Origin: Gluconacetobacter takamatsuzukensis | Lineage (GTDB): Bacteria; Pseudomonadota; Alphaproteobacteria; Acetobacterales; Acetobacteraceae | Direction: 5' to 3' | Length of the DNA: 64,000 nt | Assembly (NCBI RefSeq): GCF_014174275.1 | Contig: NZ_JABEQK010000007.1 | Location: forward strand, 1-64,000 | In this document: piece by piece, positions 9,730 through 18,722 of the stretch | How positions within the stretch are numbered: the first letter of the stretch is position 1 | Layout: each line of letters starts with the position of its first letter | Translations under genes and position numbers: made by a program | The notes under the pieces: model-generated | Seen by the model: only the letters and a program-made list of their open reading frames with translations | The model's database searches: none | What the model was told of the DNA's origin: nothing

Positions 9730-10905
9730 ATGCTGGGTTGGAACATGAAGGCCGCGCGGCGCGCGGCAATGGCCGCCATGCTGGCCGCACCGGCCGGCGC
9801 TGCCTTGGCCGCGTCGCCGGTCCTGCAGGCCGAGCAGAGCGACGTGGCAACCCTGCCGCCGGTCGGCGCGCACTGGGTCCTGCCCGCGACCGACCGCGAC
9901 GCCTACACGCTCTACGATGCCGATGCGGGCAGGATCCTGGGCACGCTGCCGGCCAGCATCCTGGGCAATATCGCCCTGTCGCCCGACCGGCGCACCTTCT
10001 ACGTCGCCGACACGATCTGGTCGCGCGTCGACCACGGCACGCGGCAGGACCTGCTGCAGGAATATGACAGCCATACCCTGGCCCTGCGGCGCGAGATCCC
10101 GCTGCCGCCCCGCGCGCTGGCGGTCTACAAGGGGCAGGATTTCGATGTCAGCCCCGATGGAAAATGGGGCTATGTCTTCGACATGAGCCCGGCGACATCG
10201 GTCACGATCGTCGACCTGGCAAAGGGCGCGGTGGCCCGCACGGTCGACATCCCCGGCTGTGCCCTGGTCTTCCCGTGGAAGCAGGGCGGGTTCTCCAGCC
10301 TGTGCGGCGACGGGTCGCTGACCAATGTCGGCTATGCGGGCGACCAGCCCACCGTCACCCACACCGCCCCGTTCTTCGACGCCAACAACGACCCGATCTT
10401 CGAGCAGGGGCTGGTCGACCGCGCGACCGGCCACGCCCTGTTCGTCTCCTATACCGGCAAGGTCTACGAGGCCGCGCTGGGCCAGAAGCCCGACATCGCG
10501 GCCTCCTGGTCGCTCCAGGCGGCGGCCGGCCAGCCCGTGGCCGGCACCGGCGTGCAGGAACAGGCCTGGCGCCCCGGGGGCAAGCAGCCCTTCGCCTGGA
10601 ACCGCGCCACCGGCCACCTGTTCGTGCTGATGCATGTCGGCCCGCACTGGACGCACAAGACCGACGGCACCGAAATCTGGGAATTCGATCCCACCCGCCA
10701 CGCGCTGGTCCGCCGCATCGACCTGCCGCAGCCCGCGCGCGGCATCGCCGTCAGCGGCGACGCCGCCCCGCTGCTCTACGCCACGTCGCCCGACGGCACG
10801 ATGACGGTCATCGACGCCCGCACCGGCACCGTCCGCCGCACGGTCGAGGCCCACGCCCAGTCCATGATCGTGGCCCCCGACCTCCTGCCCGGCCGCAACG
10901 GCTGA
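9730..10905 (+). CDS. mauB: TTQ amine dehydrogenase heavy chain (MauB/AauB type)
   Basis: 391 aa, close to the usual size of methylamine/aromatic amine dehydrogenase heavy chains. A signal peptide (AAMAAMLAAPAGAALAA) is followed by blade-like repeats of a seven-bladed propeller (DRDAYTLYDADAGRILGTLP, LSPDRRTFYVADTIWSR, FDVSPDGKWGYVFDMSPATS, LYATSPDGTMTVIDARTG). The chain scaffolds the quinone-bearing light chain in the periplasm. The start may instead be the ATG at 9745. The stop overlaps the next start (TGATG), so the genes are coupled. Sequence alone does not decide between methylamine and aralkylamine as substrate. Confidence 0.9.
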   Translation: MLGWNMKAARRAAMAAMLAAPAGAALAASPVLQAEQSDVATLPPVGAHWVLPATDRDAYTLYDADAGRILGTLPASILGNIALSPDRRTFYVADTIWSRVDHGTRQDLLQEYDSHTLALRREIPLPPRALAVYKGQDFDVSPDGKWGYVFDMSPATSVTIVDLAKGAVARTVDIPGCALVFPWKQGGFSSLCGDGSLTNVGYAGDQPTVTHTAPFFDANNDPIFEQGLVDRATGHALFVSYTGKVYEAALGQKPDIAASWSLQAAAGQPVAGTGVQEQAWRPGGKQPFAWNRATGHLFVLMHVGPHWTHKTDGTEIWEFDPTRHALVRRIDLPQPARGIAVSGDAAPLLYATSPDGTMTVIDARTGTVRRTVEAHAQSMIVAPDLLPGRNG

Positions 10906-11519
10906 TGGCACCGGCTTCCTCGCTCGCCGTCCTGGCCTGGGCCCAGGCGCTGGACTGGCTGCTGCTGCTGGCGCTGGCGCCGGTTCTGGTCCTGCTGTTC
11001 CGCCGCATGCGCTACCTGTTCGCCAAGGTGGCCCCGGTCGGCGCGCTGATGACGTCGGGCGGCCCGCCCCCCGGCCAGGTGCTGCCGCCCCGGCCGGTGC
11101 GCGCGCTGGACGGCACGGCGCTGACGGTGGGCGGCACGCAGCCCGCGGGCACGCGCACGCTGCTGCTGTTCGTGTCCGGCACCTGCCCGATCTCGCGCAA
11201 GATGCTGCCCATCGCACAGGATTTCGTGCGGCGCGAGGCCATCGCCCTGCTGTGCCTGGGTGACGATACCGACGCGATGCAGCACGAGCTGGTCGCCCGT
11301 TTCGGGCTGGCCCCCGCGCGCTTCGTCAACGACCCCGAGATCGGGCGCGAGCTGGGCATCGACAAGCTGCCCTTCGCCCTGCTGCTCGATGCGTCGGGCA
11401 GGATCGTGGCCAAGGGCCTGGTCAACAATCGCGAACATCTCGAAAGTCTGGTTGTGGCTGGCGAAACCGGCCACGTCTCGGTGCAATCCTATCTGGACGC
11501 GCGGCCCCGCGCGGCATGA
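10905..11519 (+). CDS. MauD-like thioredoxin-fold protein, CPIS variant
   Basis: 204 aa. One N-terminal membrane segment (LDWLLLLALAPVLVLLF) is followed by a thioredoxin-like domain (LLLFVSGTCPISRKMLPIAQ ... GIDKLPFALLLDASGRIVAKG ... NNREHLESL). MauD proteins are thought to act as periplasmic thiol-disulfide helpers for the light chain, which has six disulfides. Here the active site is C-P-I-S, so the second cysteine is gone, unlike the second MauD at 13273 (CPVC). It may be an isomerase-like or chaperone version. It is translationally coupled to the heavy-chain gene and lies immediately before the light-chain gene. Confidence 0.8.
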   Translation: MAPASSLAVLAWAQALDWLLLLALAPVLVLLFRRMRYLFAKVAPVGALMTSGGPPPGQVLPPRPVRALDGTALTVGGTQPAGTRTLLLFVSGTCPISRKMLPIAQDFVRREAIALLCLGDDTDAMQHELVARFGLAPARFVNDPEIGRELGIDKLPFALLLDASGRIVAKGLVNNREHLESLVVAGETGHVSVQSYLDARPRAA

Positions 11520-11558
11520 CAGCGCCGGCCCCCCGGCCTCGCCAGGAGTAACACGCCA

Positions 11559-12110
11559 ATGCCGGTTTCCTTCCTCGACACGCTGGGCGAAGCCGTGACC
11601 CGCCGGCTGGCGGCCCGATCCTCGCGGCGCGGCGTGCTGGGGCGGGTCGGGGCCGCCATCGCGGTGGCGCCTGCCTTCCCCCTGCTGCCGGTCCGCCGGG
11701 CCGACGCCGCGCCCGCCACCCCGGCCCCGACCCTGACGGATTTCGAGCGCAGGGCGCAGAGCACCGACCCCACCAAATGCAATTACTGGCGCCACTGCGC
11801 CATCGACGGCGTGCTGTGCGGCTGCTGCGGCGGCGGCATCCACACCTGCCCCCCGGGCACCGAGCCCTCGCCGGTGTCGTGGATCGGCACCTGCCGCAAC
11901 CCCGACGACGGCCGGTCCTACGTCATCGCCTATCGCGACTGCTGCGGCCGCAATATCTGCGCCGCCCCCAAATCCTGCGGCTGCAACACGGCCGACCGCG
12001 AAATGCCGATCTACCGGCCCCAGGCCAGCAACGACATCATCTGGTGCTTCGGCACGGCGTCGACGGCCTATCACTGCTCGACCGCCGCCATCATCGGCCA
12101 GGCCGGCTGA
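11559..12110 (+). CDS. mauA: TTQ amine dehydrogenase light chain (MauA/AauA type)
   Basis: 183-aa precursor with a twin-arginine-like leader (SSRRGVLGRVGAAIAV), as in known light chains. The mature part carries the family signature: CNYWRHCAIDG, GCCGG, CPPGTEPSPVSWIGTC, AYRDCCG and NDIIWCFG, with many cysteines for disulfides. The two tryptophans that form tryptophan tryptophylquinone are present: W108 (in SWIGTC) and W162 (in IIWCF), as are the Asp of AIDG and AYRD. The central part (CCGG, PSPVSWIGTC) reads more like aromatic amine dehydrogenase, the C-terminal part (YRPQASNDIIWCFG) more like methylamine dehydrogenase. A twin-arginine route fits a light chain exported folded. Confidence 0.95.
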   Translation: MPVSFLDTLGEAVTRRLAARSSRRGVLGRVGAAIAVAPAFPLLPVRRADAAPATPAPTLTDFERRAQSTDPTKCNYWRHCAIDGVLCGCCGGGIHTCPPGTEPSPVSWIGTCRNPDDGRSYVIAYRDCCGRNICAAPKSCGCNTADREMPIYRPQASNDIIWCFGTASTAYHCSTAAIIGQAG

Positions 12111-12148
12111 CGGGCCGGGGCGCCGCCGCAAGGCGGCGCCGTGCGACG

Positions 12149-12667
12149 ATGCGCCATCGCTTCCCGATCCTGTTCCTGGTGGCCCTCCTGCCGGTCCTCG
12201 TCATGCTGGGGCTGGCCCGCGCGGCACCGACGGCCGGCGCCCTGCCGGTCATCCCGGCGGTGCAGGGCCATTACCTGATGGGCTGCGGCGGCTGCCACGG
12301 CGTGCAGGGGCGCTCGGGGCGCGAGGTCGTGCCCGACCTGGCGGGCCAGGTCGGCTATTTCCTCTGCACGCCGCAGGGGCGGGACTATCTGGTCCGCCTG
12401 CCCAACGTGGCCTTCGCCAACCTGTCGTCCGAGGACCTGGCCCGCATGATGAATTTCGTGGTCTTCACCTTCGGCGGCGCCAGCGTACCGGCCAACAGCC
12501 GCCCCTACACGACGGCCGAAATCGCAACCCTGCGCGCCGACCCCCTGCGCGTGGCCGACCTGCATCTCTATCGGCAGCAGGTGGTGCGGGCGGTCGTCCA
12601 GGCCTGCCCGAGGGCCGCGGGGCTGCATGGCTACGATGTGGCGCAGGCCGCGCGCACAGGCCAATAA
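12149..12667 (+). CDS. monohaem c-type cytochrome
   Basis: 172 aa. N-terminal signal/anchor (FPILFLVALLPVLVMLGLA), then one haem-binding motif CGGCH in MGCGGCHGVQGRSG and a possible axial Met in LARMMNFVVF. A product of this kind is expected to take electrons from the amine dehydrogenase or pass them to the terminal oxidase; no amicyanin or azurin gene is in the window, so it may be the direct acceptor (inference). The start at 12149 is preceded by AAGGCGGC. It lies between the light-chain and MauE genes on the same strand. Confidence 0.85.
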   Translation: MRHRFPILFLVALLPVLVMLGLARAAPTAGALPVIPAVQGHYLMGCGGCHGVQGRSGREVVPDLAGQVGYFLCTPQGRDYLVRLPNVAFANLSSEDLARMMNFVVFTFGGASVPANSRPYTTAEIATLRADPLRVADLHLYRQQVVRAVVQACPRAAGLHGYDVAQAARTGQ

Positions 12668-12736
12668 TGGCCCCCACCGGAACGACCGGAAACGGACGAG
12701 GCAGATGACACAGACTTCCCATCGCGGGCCCCGGGC

Positions 12737-13276
12737 ATGACCCACTCCGCCCTCCTGCCGCTGGCCGGCGCCCTGCTGGCCGGCGGCATCGGCACGCTGC
12801 TGCTGGCCGCCGGCATCGCCAAGCTGCGCGACCATGACGGGTTCCTGACCAACCTGGCCGCCTACCGGCTGCTGCCCGATCCGCTGCTGGAACCCGCCGC
12901 ATGGGGCCTCGCGGCGGCCGAAACCGGCGTCGGCGCTGCCCTGCTGGCCGGCATGGCGCCGCTATGGGCCGGCATCGGCGCGGCCCTGCTGTTCGTGCTG
13001 TTCGCGGGGGCCATGGCGATCAACCTGCTGCGCGGCCGGTCCGACCTGTCCTGCGGCTGCCTGCCCGGCATGGATTCCGCCCGCCTGTCGTGGGGTGCCG
13101 TGGCGCGCAGCGCCCTGCTGGCCCCGGCCGCCCTGCTGCCCGCGCTCACGGGCCTGCCCGCCTCCCTGCTGCTGCACTACCAGGCGGCGGCGGCCGGCGC
13201 CTGCCTGCTGGCGCTGGTCCTGGCCCTGTCGCACCTGATATCGGCCGTCCCGGCCCCCGAGGAACATTCCGCATGA
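12737..13276 (+). CDS. mauE: MauE family membrane protein
   Basis: 179 aa with about four membrane helices (GALLAGGIGTLLLAAGIAKL, ALLFVLFAGAMAINLL, ALLAPAALLPALTG, ACLLALVLALSHL) and the characteristic cysteine pair in DLSCGCLPG. MauE/DoxX-like proteins are required, together with MauD, for maturation of the amine dehydrogenase light chain. Its stop overlaps the mauD start (ATGATGA), as in other mau clusters. Confidence 0.9.
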   Translation: MTHSALLPLAGALLAGGIGTLLLAAGIAKLRDHDGFLTNLAAYRLLPDPLLEPAAWGLAAAETGVGAALLAGMAPLWAGIGAALLFVLFAGAMAINLLRGRSDLSCGCLPGMDSARLSWGAVARSALLAPAALLPALTGLPASLLLHYQAAAAGACLLALVLALSHLISAVPAPEEHSA

Positions 13277-13839
13277 TGACTGTCCTGATCGTGTCGCAGG
13301 GGCTGCTGTTCGCCGCCATCGTGGCCCTGGTGCTGGTGGTGCTCGCCCTGGCGCGCCAGATCGGCATCCTGCACGAACGCATCGCCCCCATCGGCCAGCA
13401 GAACCCCCAGCGCGGGCTCGAAGTCGGCCAGCCCGTCCCCCGCATCACCATGCGCACGCTCGACGGCACGCCCTTCCCGGTCGGCGAGCGCCTGCCGGCG
13501 GGCACCATCCGCATGCTCCTCTTCGTCGGCGCCGACTGCCCGGTGTGCAAACGCGTCCTGCCCATCGCGCTCGACGTCGCCCGCGAACGCGGCCTCGACC
13601 CCGTCCTGGTCGGCGACGGCGCCCCGCCCGAACTCGCCGCCATGCGCGACCGCCTCGCCCTGCCCGATATCCCCTTCGTCACCGGCGTCGAACTCGGCTT
13701 GGTCCTCCAGGTCAACCGCCTCCCCACCCTGGTCCTGCTCGACGATAACGGCACCATCCTCGCCCGCGACGTCGTCAACACCCGCCGCCAGGTCGAAGCC
13801 CTGCTCCCCACCGTCGCCAGCCGCCCAGCGGCGGCGTGA
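13273..13839 (+). CDS. mauD: MauD thioredoxin-fold maturation protein
   Basis: 188 aa. One N-terminal membrane anchor (GLLFAAIVALVLVVLALA), then a thioredoxin-like domain with the intact redox motif CPVC (VGADCPVCKRVLPIALD) and a cis-proline loop (VNRLPTLVLLDDNG). It is expected to form or shuffle disulfides of the light chain in the periplasm. It is translationally coupled to mauE and closes the cluster: no mauG follows, the next gene being an acyltransferase 75 bp on. Confidence 0.9.
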   Translation: MMTVLIVSQGLLFAAIVALVLVVLALARQIGILHERIAPIGQQNPQRGLEVGQPVPRITMRTLDGTPFPVGERLPAGTIRMLLFVGADCPVCKRVLPIALDVARERGLDPVLVGDGAPPELAAMRDRLALPDIPFVTGVELGLVLQVNRLPTLVLLDDNGTILARDVVNTRRQVEALLPTVASRPAAA

Positions 13840-13914
13840 GGGGGTAGTTTCCAAAGAGCGACTTCCAGCTTTCCCGAATTGACGGTGGCCGGCGATCTGG
13901 TTTGAATTCGATAT

Positions 13915-15084
13915 GTGATCCAGGACAGAAACCGGGCCTTGGACGCCCTTCGGCTTTGCGTGACCATGCTGGTCCTGCTGCATCACACGATCCTCGCCTA
14001 TTGCCGGTACGGCCATTTCGATCGCGCGCATTATCTCTGGTCCAGTGCCCCGATCGTCGATCCGCAACGCTGGATCGGCTTCGACATTCTTCAGGATTTC
14101 AACGACACCTATTTCATGTCCCTCATGTTTCTGGTGTCGGGGGTGTTCGTCCTGCCCAGCCTCCGGCGCAAAGGGGCCTGGCGCTATGCCCGGGACCGCA
14201 TCAGGCGGCTCGGGCTTCCCTTCGCCCTCTGCGTCACGCTGATCATGCCCCTGGCCTACTACCCCTCGATCCGGCAGACGGGCCTGGATCTCTCGCCGGG
14301 GCAATACTGGTTCGGGTATTTCACGCGCTTCGGATGGCCAGGCGGTCCCGCATGGTTCATCTGGTTCCTGCTGGCACTCGATCTGCTCGGCAGCGCCCTG
14401 ATGCGGCGATGGCCGACCCTGCCGGAAAAGCTCGCCGCGGTACCGGACCTGATCGTCGCCCACCCGGCACGATGCCTGCTCGCATTCCTGGCCGCAGCGT
14501 GGGCGGCCTACCTCCCAGCATGGGCGATAGCGGGACCGGATCGCTGGTTCAGCCTGGGACCATTCGCCGTGCAGGAAAGCCGGGTCGGTCTCTACACATT
14601 ATTCTTCATCACCGGCGCCGCCGCCGGCGTGGCCGGAGTCCATCACCCATTGTTCAGCCGAAACGGGCCCCTTGCCCGCCACTGGACCGGTTGCGGCCTG
14701 CTGGCCGGTACGGGCTTTGGGCTTCTTCTCGGGCTGCAACTTGCATCGCTGCACCATCTCCGGCTGCTGCCTGCCCCTTCCTGGCAAGCCGCCGCCATCG
14801 CGCTTCTATTCGTGCTGTGCTGCGTATCGTCCAGCATGGCGCTGACCGGCCTGTTCCTCCGCCTCATCGAACAGGGCCCACGCTGGATGGATAGCCTGGT
14901 CGATAACGCCTACGGCATCTACCTCCTTCACTACGTCTTCCTGACCTGGACCCAGACGGCGCTCCTGTCGCGCCAATGGGGCGCATTGCCCAAAGCCGCC
15001 ACCGTCTTCATGGCGGTTCTGCTCTCAAGCTGGGCGCTGACGGCCTTTCTGCGACGCAGCCGGATGGCCAGATCCGTGCTGTAA
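13915..15084 (+). CDS. acyltransferase family 3 membrane protein
   Basis: 389 aa with about ten hydrophobic segments and the acyltransferase-3 layout: RNRALDALRLCVTMLVLLHH at the N-terminus (the conserved R-x10-HH), FMSLMFLVSGVFVLPSL, and YGIYLLHYVFL near the C-terminus. Such enzymes O-acylate exopolysaccharide, peptidoglycan or lipid sugars in the inner membrane. The start is a GTG at 13915, directly after an in-frame stop at 13903, and lacks a clear ribosome site; an internal start is possible. Base composition is somewhat less GC-rich than the genes on either side. Confidence 0.85.
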   Translation: MIQDRNRALDALRLCVTMLVLLHHTILAYCRYGHFDRAHYLWSSAPIVDPQRWIGFDILQDFNDTYFMSLMFLVSGVFVLPSLRRKGAWRYARDRIRRLGLPFALCVTLIMPLAYYPSIRQTGLDLSPGQYWFGYFTRFGWPGGPAWFIWFLLALDLLGSALMRRWPTLPEKLAAVPDLIVAHPARCLLAFLAAAWAAYLPAWAIAGPDRWFSLGPFAVQESRVGLYTLFFITGAAAGVAGVHHPLFSRNGPLARHWTGCGLLAGTGFGLLLGLQLASLHHLRLLPAPSWQAAAIALLFVLCCVSSSMALTGLFLRLIEQGPRWMDSLVDNAYGIYLLHYVFLTWTQTALLSRQWGALPKAATVFMAVLLSSWALTAFLRRSRMARSVL

Positions 15085-15719
15085 ATTGTTCGACTCCATC
15101 AAGCGCATCATGTCGCCCGATCCGGCCCAAAATACAGTCAGGTATGCGTGTAAATCATAGGTAAGCCGACCCATATCGAGCCCGCCTGTCATAAACCTCC
15201 GGAATAGTCTGATGGATTGCTTTTTTATATTATAGATTGAGAAAATTTTGCCGAAATCCCCGATTCTATCAAGGAAAAAGCAGAATTTCCGCTTTGCGTT
15301 TTTCGTCTGTTCCCGGGAGAAAGCATTCAAAAGGTATCGAATATCAATTGAAGACTATCGCATGACCGATCGTTTTCCGACATGCCGGCTAGTCTGCTTT
15401 CAGTCTCTGTGATGAGTCGTGCCGATAGATTGCCAGTGCCGGAAAATTGACATGACAAAGGCTGCGTCATCCGTCAGATCGAGAAACAACAGTGGGGTAA
15501 AGTTGGTGATTTGCCTATTCCAGTCCAATTGGCATGCAGGTCGCCATTTTCAAGCCATCAACACTGAATTCAAAGGACTATTCTGCTGAAATGCCGTGTC
15601 TTGTCAGTCAGGAGGGGTTGGCGTAACCGGGGTTTGTCAGAACCTCGGGCCGCCTTGACCATGTCCGGTCTGCGGGGCCGCGTTTCGGGTCCATACACAT
15701 CAATGACGTTGGGATTGCG
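15085..15719 (+). other. 635-bp gap upstream of acnB
   Basis: No gene I can support. About 15180-15350 is AT-rich, unlike the surrounding DNA, and probably carries promoter or regulatory sites for acnB. A TTGACA lies near 15447 without a convincing -10 box. No riboswitch or tRNA was recognised; the short reverse ORF over 15025-15330 has no recognisable features. Confidence 0.4.
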
Positions 15720-18509
15720 ATGAAAGCCTATTCAGATTACCTGACCGAAATCAAGGACAGAGCAAATCAAGGGCTCGCTCCCAAGCCGATCGACGACGGT
15801 GCGCTCGTCCAGGACATCATCACCCTGATCCAGGACGCCGGTAACGAACACCGGCCCGAGGCCCTCAAGTTCTTCATCTACAACACGCTGCCCGGCACCA
15901 CGAGCGCCGCCGACGTCAAGGCGGCCTTCCTGAAGAAGATCGTGCTGGGCGAAGCGGTCGTCCCCGAGATCACCCCCGCCTTCGCTCTCGAGCTGCTGTC
16001 GCACATGAAGGGCGGCCCCTCGATCAAGGTGCTGCTCGACATCGCGCTGGGCGATGCCGGCCCGCTCGCGAAGCAGGCGGGCGAGGTGCTGAAGACCCAG
16101 GTCTTCCTCTACGACGCCGACATGTTCCGCCTGCGCGACGCCTTCAAGGCGGGCAACCCCATCGCCAAGGACGTGCTCGAAAGTTACGCCAAGGCCGAAT
16201 TCTTCACCAAGCTTCCCGATGTCGAGGACGAGATCAAGGTCGTGACCTTCGTCGCGGCCGAGGGCGATATCTCGACCGACCTTCTGTCGCCGGGCAACCA
16301 GGCGCATTCGCGCTCGGACCGCGAGCTGCACGGCAAATGCATGATTTCGCCGGAAGCCCAGCAGGAAATCGTCGCGCTGCAGAAGCAGCACCCCGACAAG
16401 CGGGTGATGATGATCGCCGAAAAGGGCACGATGGGCGTCGGCTCGTCGCGCATGTCGGGCGTCAACAACGTGGCGCTGTGGACCGGCAAGCAGGCCAGCC
16501 CCTACGTTCCGTTCGTCAATTTCGCCCCGATCGTCGCGGGCACCAACGGCATCTCGCCGATCTTCGCGACCACGGTCGACGTGACCGGCGGCATCGGCCT
16601 GAACCTGAAGAACTGGGTCAAGAAGACCGGCGCGGACGGCAAGCCGATCCTCAATAACGACGGCAACCCGATCCTCGAGCAGAAATACTCGGTCGAGACC
16701 GGCACGGTCCTGAAGATCGACGTGAAGGGCAAGCAGCTCCGCGACGAAAACGGCAAGGAACTGGTCGACGTCGCCGCCGCGTTCACGCCGCAGAAGATGG
16801 AGTTCATGAAGGCGGGCAGCTCCTACGCCATCGTCTTCGGCAAGAAGCTCCAGACCTTCGCGGCCCAGACGCTGGGGATCGAACCGACCCCGGTCTTCGC
16901 CCCGAACAAGGAAATCACGGTCAAGGACCAGGGCCTGACCGCGGTCGAGAAGATCTTCAATCGCAACGCCGTCGGCGTCACGCCGGGCAAGGTCCTGCAT
17001 GCCGGGTCCGATGTCCGCGTGAAGGTGAACATCGTCGGCTCGCAGGACACGACCGGCCTGATGACGGCGCAGGAGCTCGAGGCGATGGCGGCCACCGTCA
17101 TTTCGCCGCTCGTGGACGGTGCCTACCAGTCGGGCTGCCATACGGCATCCGTGTGGGACAAGAAGGCCCAGGCGAACATCCCGAAGCTCATGAAGTTCAT
17201 GAACGATTTCGGCCTGATCACCGCGCGCGACCCCAAGGGCGTCTATCACGCGATGACGGACGTGATCCACAAGGTGCTGAACGACATCACCGTGGATGAC
17301 TGGGCGATCATCATCGGCGGCGACAGCCATACCCGCATGTCCAAGGGCGTGGCCTTCGGCGCCGACTCCGGCACCGTGGCGCTGGCCCTGGCCACGGGCC
17401 AGGCGACGATGCCGATCCCGCAGTCGGTCAAGGTCACGTTCAAGGGCAAGATGCAGCCGCACATGGATTTCCGTGACGTGGTGCACGCGACCCAGGCGCA
17501 GATGCTCAAGCAGTGCGGCGACAACGTCTTCCAGGGCCGCGTCATCGAGGTGCATCTGGGCACGCTGCTGGCCGACCAGGCCTTCACCTTCACCGACTGG
17601 ACGGCGGAGATGAAGGCCAAGGCCTCCATCTGCATCTCGCAGGACGAGCCGCTGATCGAATCGCTGGAAATCGCCAAGTCGCGCATCCAGATCATGATCG
17701 ACAAGGGCATGGAAAATGCCGCGGGCACGCTGAAGGGCCTGATCGCCAAGGCCGACGCCCGCATTGCCGAGATCCGTTCGGGCGAAAAGCCCGCGCTGGC
17801 CCCCGATGACAATGCGAAATATTTTGCCGAAGTCGTGGTCGATCTCGATATCATCGACGAGCCGATGATCGCTGATCCGGATGTGAACAACCCCGACGTG
17901 TCCAAGCGCTACACCCACGACACGATCCGCCCGGTTTCGTACTATGGCGGCACCAAGAAGGTGGACCTCGGTTTCGTGGGCTCGTGCATGGTGCACAAGG
18001 GCGACATGAAGATCGTGGCCCAGATGCTCAAGAATCTGGAGAAGGCAGCCGGAAAGGTGGAGTTCAAGGCACCGCTGGTCGTCGCCGCACCCACCTACAA
18101 CATCATCGACGAGCTGAAGGCCGAAGGCGACTGGGAAATTCTGGAGCGCTATTCGGGCTTCGAATTCAACGACCTGCTGCCGAAGGCCAACGCGCGGACC
18201 GAGTACGAGAACATCCTCTATCTCGAGCGTCCGGGCTGCAACCTGTGCATGGGCAACCAGGAGAAGGCCGAAAAGGGCGATACCGTCCTGGCGACCTCGA
18301 CCCGCCTGTTCCAGGGACGCGTCGTCGAGGATTCCAGCGAGAAGAAGGGTGAATCGCTTCTGGCCTCGACCCCGGTCGTGGTGCTGTCGGCCATCCTCGG
18401 CCGGATGCCGAGCAATGACGAATACAAGGCCGCCGTCGAAGGGATCGATCTCACCACCTTCGCTCCGCCGAAGGCGACCCCGCTCGACTCCCGCTCCGTC
18501 CACTACTAA
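15720..18509 (+). CDS. acnB: aconitate hydratase B
   Basis: 929 aa; AcnB proteins are about 850-930 aa. It has the N-terminal HEAT-like domain (DYLTEIKDRANQGLAPKPID) that marks AcnB, then the swivel and catalytic domains (NQAHSRSDRELHGKCMISP, GGDSHTRMSKGVAFGADSG, TSTRLFQGRVVEDSS). The [4Fe-4S] ligands are C756 (VGSCMVHKG), C840 and C843 (PGCNLCMGNQ). It interconverts citrate and isocitrate in the TCA cycle. It stands alone with its own hairpin terminator. The ribosome site is weak. Confidence 0.97.
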   Translation: MKAYSDYLTEIKDRANQGLAPKPIDDGALVQDIITLIQDAGNEHRPEALKFFIYNTLPGTTSAADVKAAFLKKIVLGEAVVPEITPAFALELLSHMKGGPSIKVLLDIALGDAGPLAKQAGEVLKTQVFLYDADMFRLRDAFKAGNPIAKDVLESYAKAEFFTKLPDVEDEIKVVTFVAAEGDISTDLLSPGNQAHSRSDRELHGKCMISPEAQQEIVALQKQHPDKRVMMIAEKGTMGVGSSRMSGVNNVALWTGKQASPYVPFVNFAPIVAGTNGISPIFATTVDVTGGIGLNLKNWVKKTGADGKPILNNDGNPILEQKYSVETGTVLKIDVKGKQLRDENGKELVDVAAAFTPQKMEFMKAGSSYAIVFGKKLQTFAAQTLGIEPTPVFAPNKEITVKDQGLTAVEKIFNRNAVGVTPGKVLHAGSDVRVKVNIVGSQDTTGLMTAQELEAMAATVISPLVDGAYQSGCHTASVWDKKAQANIPKLMKFMNDFGLITARDPKGVYHAMTDVIHKVLNDITVDDWAIIIGGDSHTRMSKGVAFGADSGTVALALATGQATMPIPQSVKVTFKGKMQPHMDFRDVVHATQAQMLKQCGDNVFQGRVIEVHLGTLLADQAFTFTDWTAEMKAKASICISQDEPLIESLEIAKSRIQIMIDKGMENAAGTLKGLIAKADARIAEIRSGEKPALAPDDNAKYFAEVVVDLDIIDEPMIADPDVNNPDVSKRYTHDTIRPVSYYGGTKKVDLGFVGSCMVHKGDMKIVAQMLKNLEKAAGKVEFKAPLVVAAPTYNIIDELKAEGDWEILERYSGFEFNDLLPKANARTEYENILYLERPGCNLCMGNQEKAEKGDTVLATSTRLFQGRVVEDSSEKKGESLLASTPVVVLSAILGRMPSNDEYKAAVEGIDLTTFAPPKATPLDSRSVHY

Positions 18510-18516
18510 GGCGTCC

Positions 18517-18547
18517 GGGCAAACGGGCCTTCCAGGCCCGTTTGCCC
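18517..18547 (+). terminator. acnB terminator hairpin
   Basis: Perfect 13-bp stem (18517-18529 with 18535-18547), 5-nt loop, 7 nt after the acnB stop. A second perfect hairpin follows at once: 18552-18562 with 18565-18575, 11 bp with a 2-nt loop. Neither has a T-run. Confidence 0.75.
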
Positions 18548-18643
18548 TGTGACGTTTCCCCCTCGGGGGAAACGTGAACGCGCCGGCCCAATCCGGGCTC
18601 TGCCCGGACCCGGCAGGGCCCGAGGCCCTCGTGAAACAGCCCC

Positions 18644-18703
18644 AAAACGAACAGGGGTGAAGGGGACGACCGTCCCCTTCCGGCTCCAGGGTGGAACCCT
18701 GGA
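18644..18703 (+). repeat. bipartite hairpin intergenic repeat, copy 1
   Basis: Hairpin A pairs 18659-18668 with 18671-18680 (10 bp, 2-nt loop) and hairpin B pairs 18685-18692 with 18696-18703. The 39 bases from about 18645 to 18683 recur identically at 34843-34881. It lies between the convergent acnB and gabT genes. Confidence 0.8.
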
Positions 18704-18722
18704 CCTGCCTTCACGCAGGCAA

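Noticed and set aside
15025-15330. Reverse ORF of 101 aa overlapping the acyltransferase 3' end
   Set aside because: Overlaps a clear gene and shows no protein features beyond chance.
15732-18503. A 923-aa reverse frame opposite acnB
   Set aside because: Complete mirror of aconitase B with no recognisable domains.
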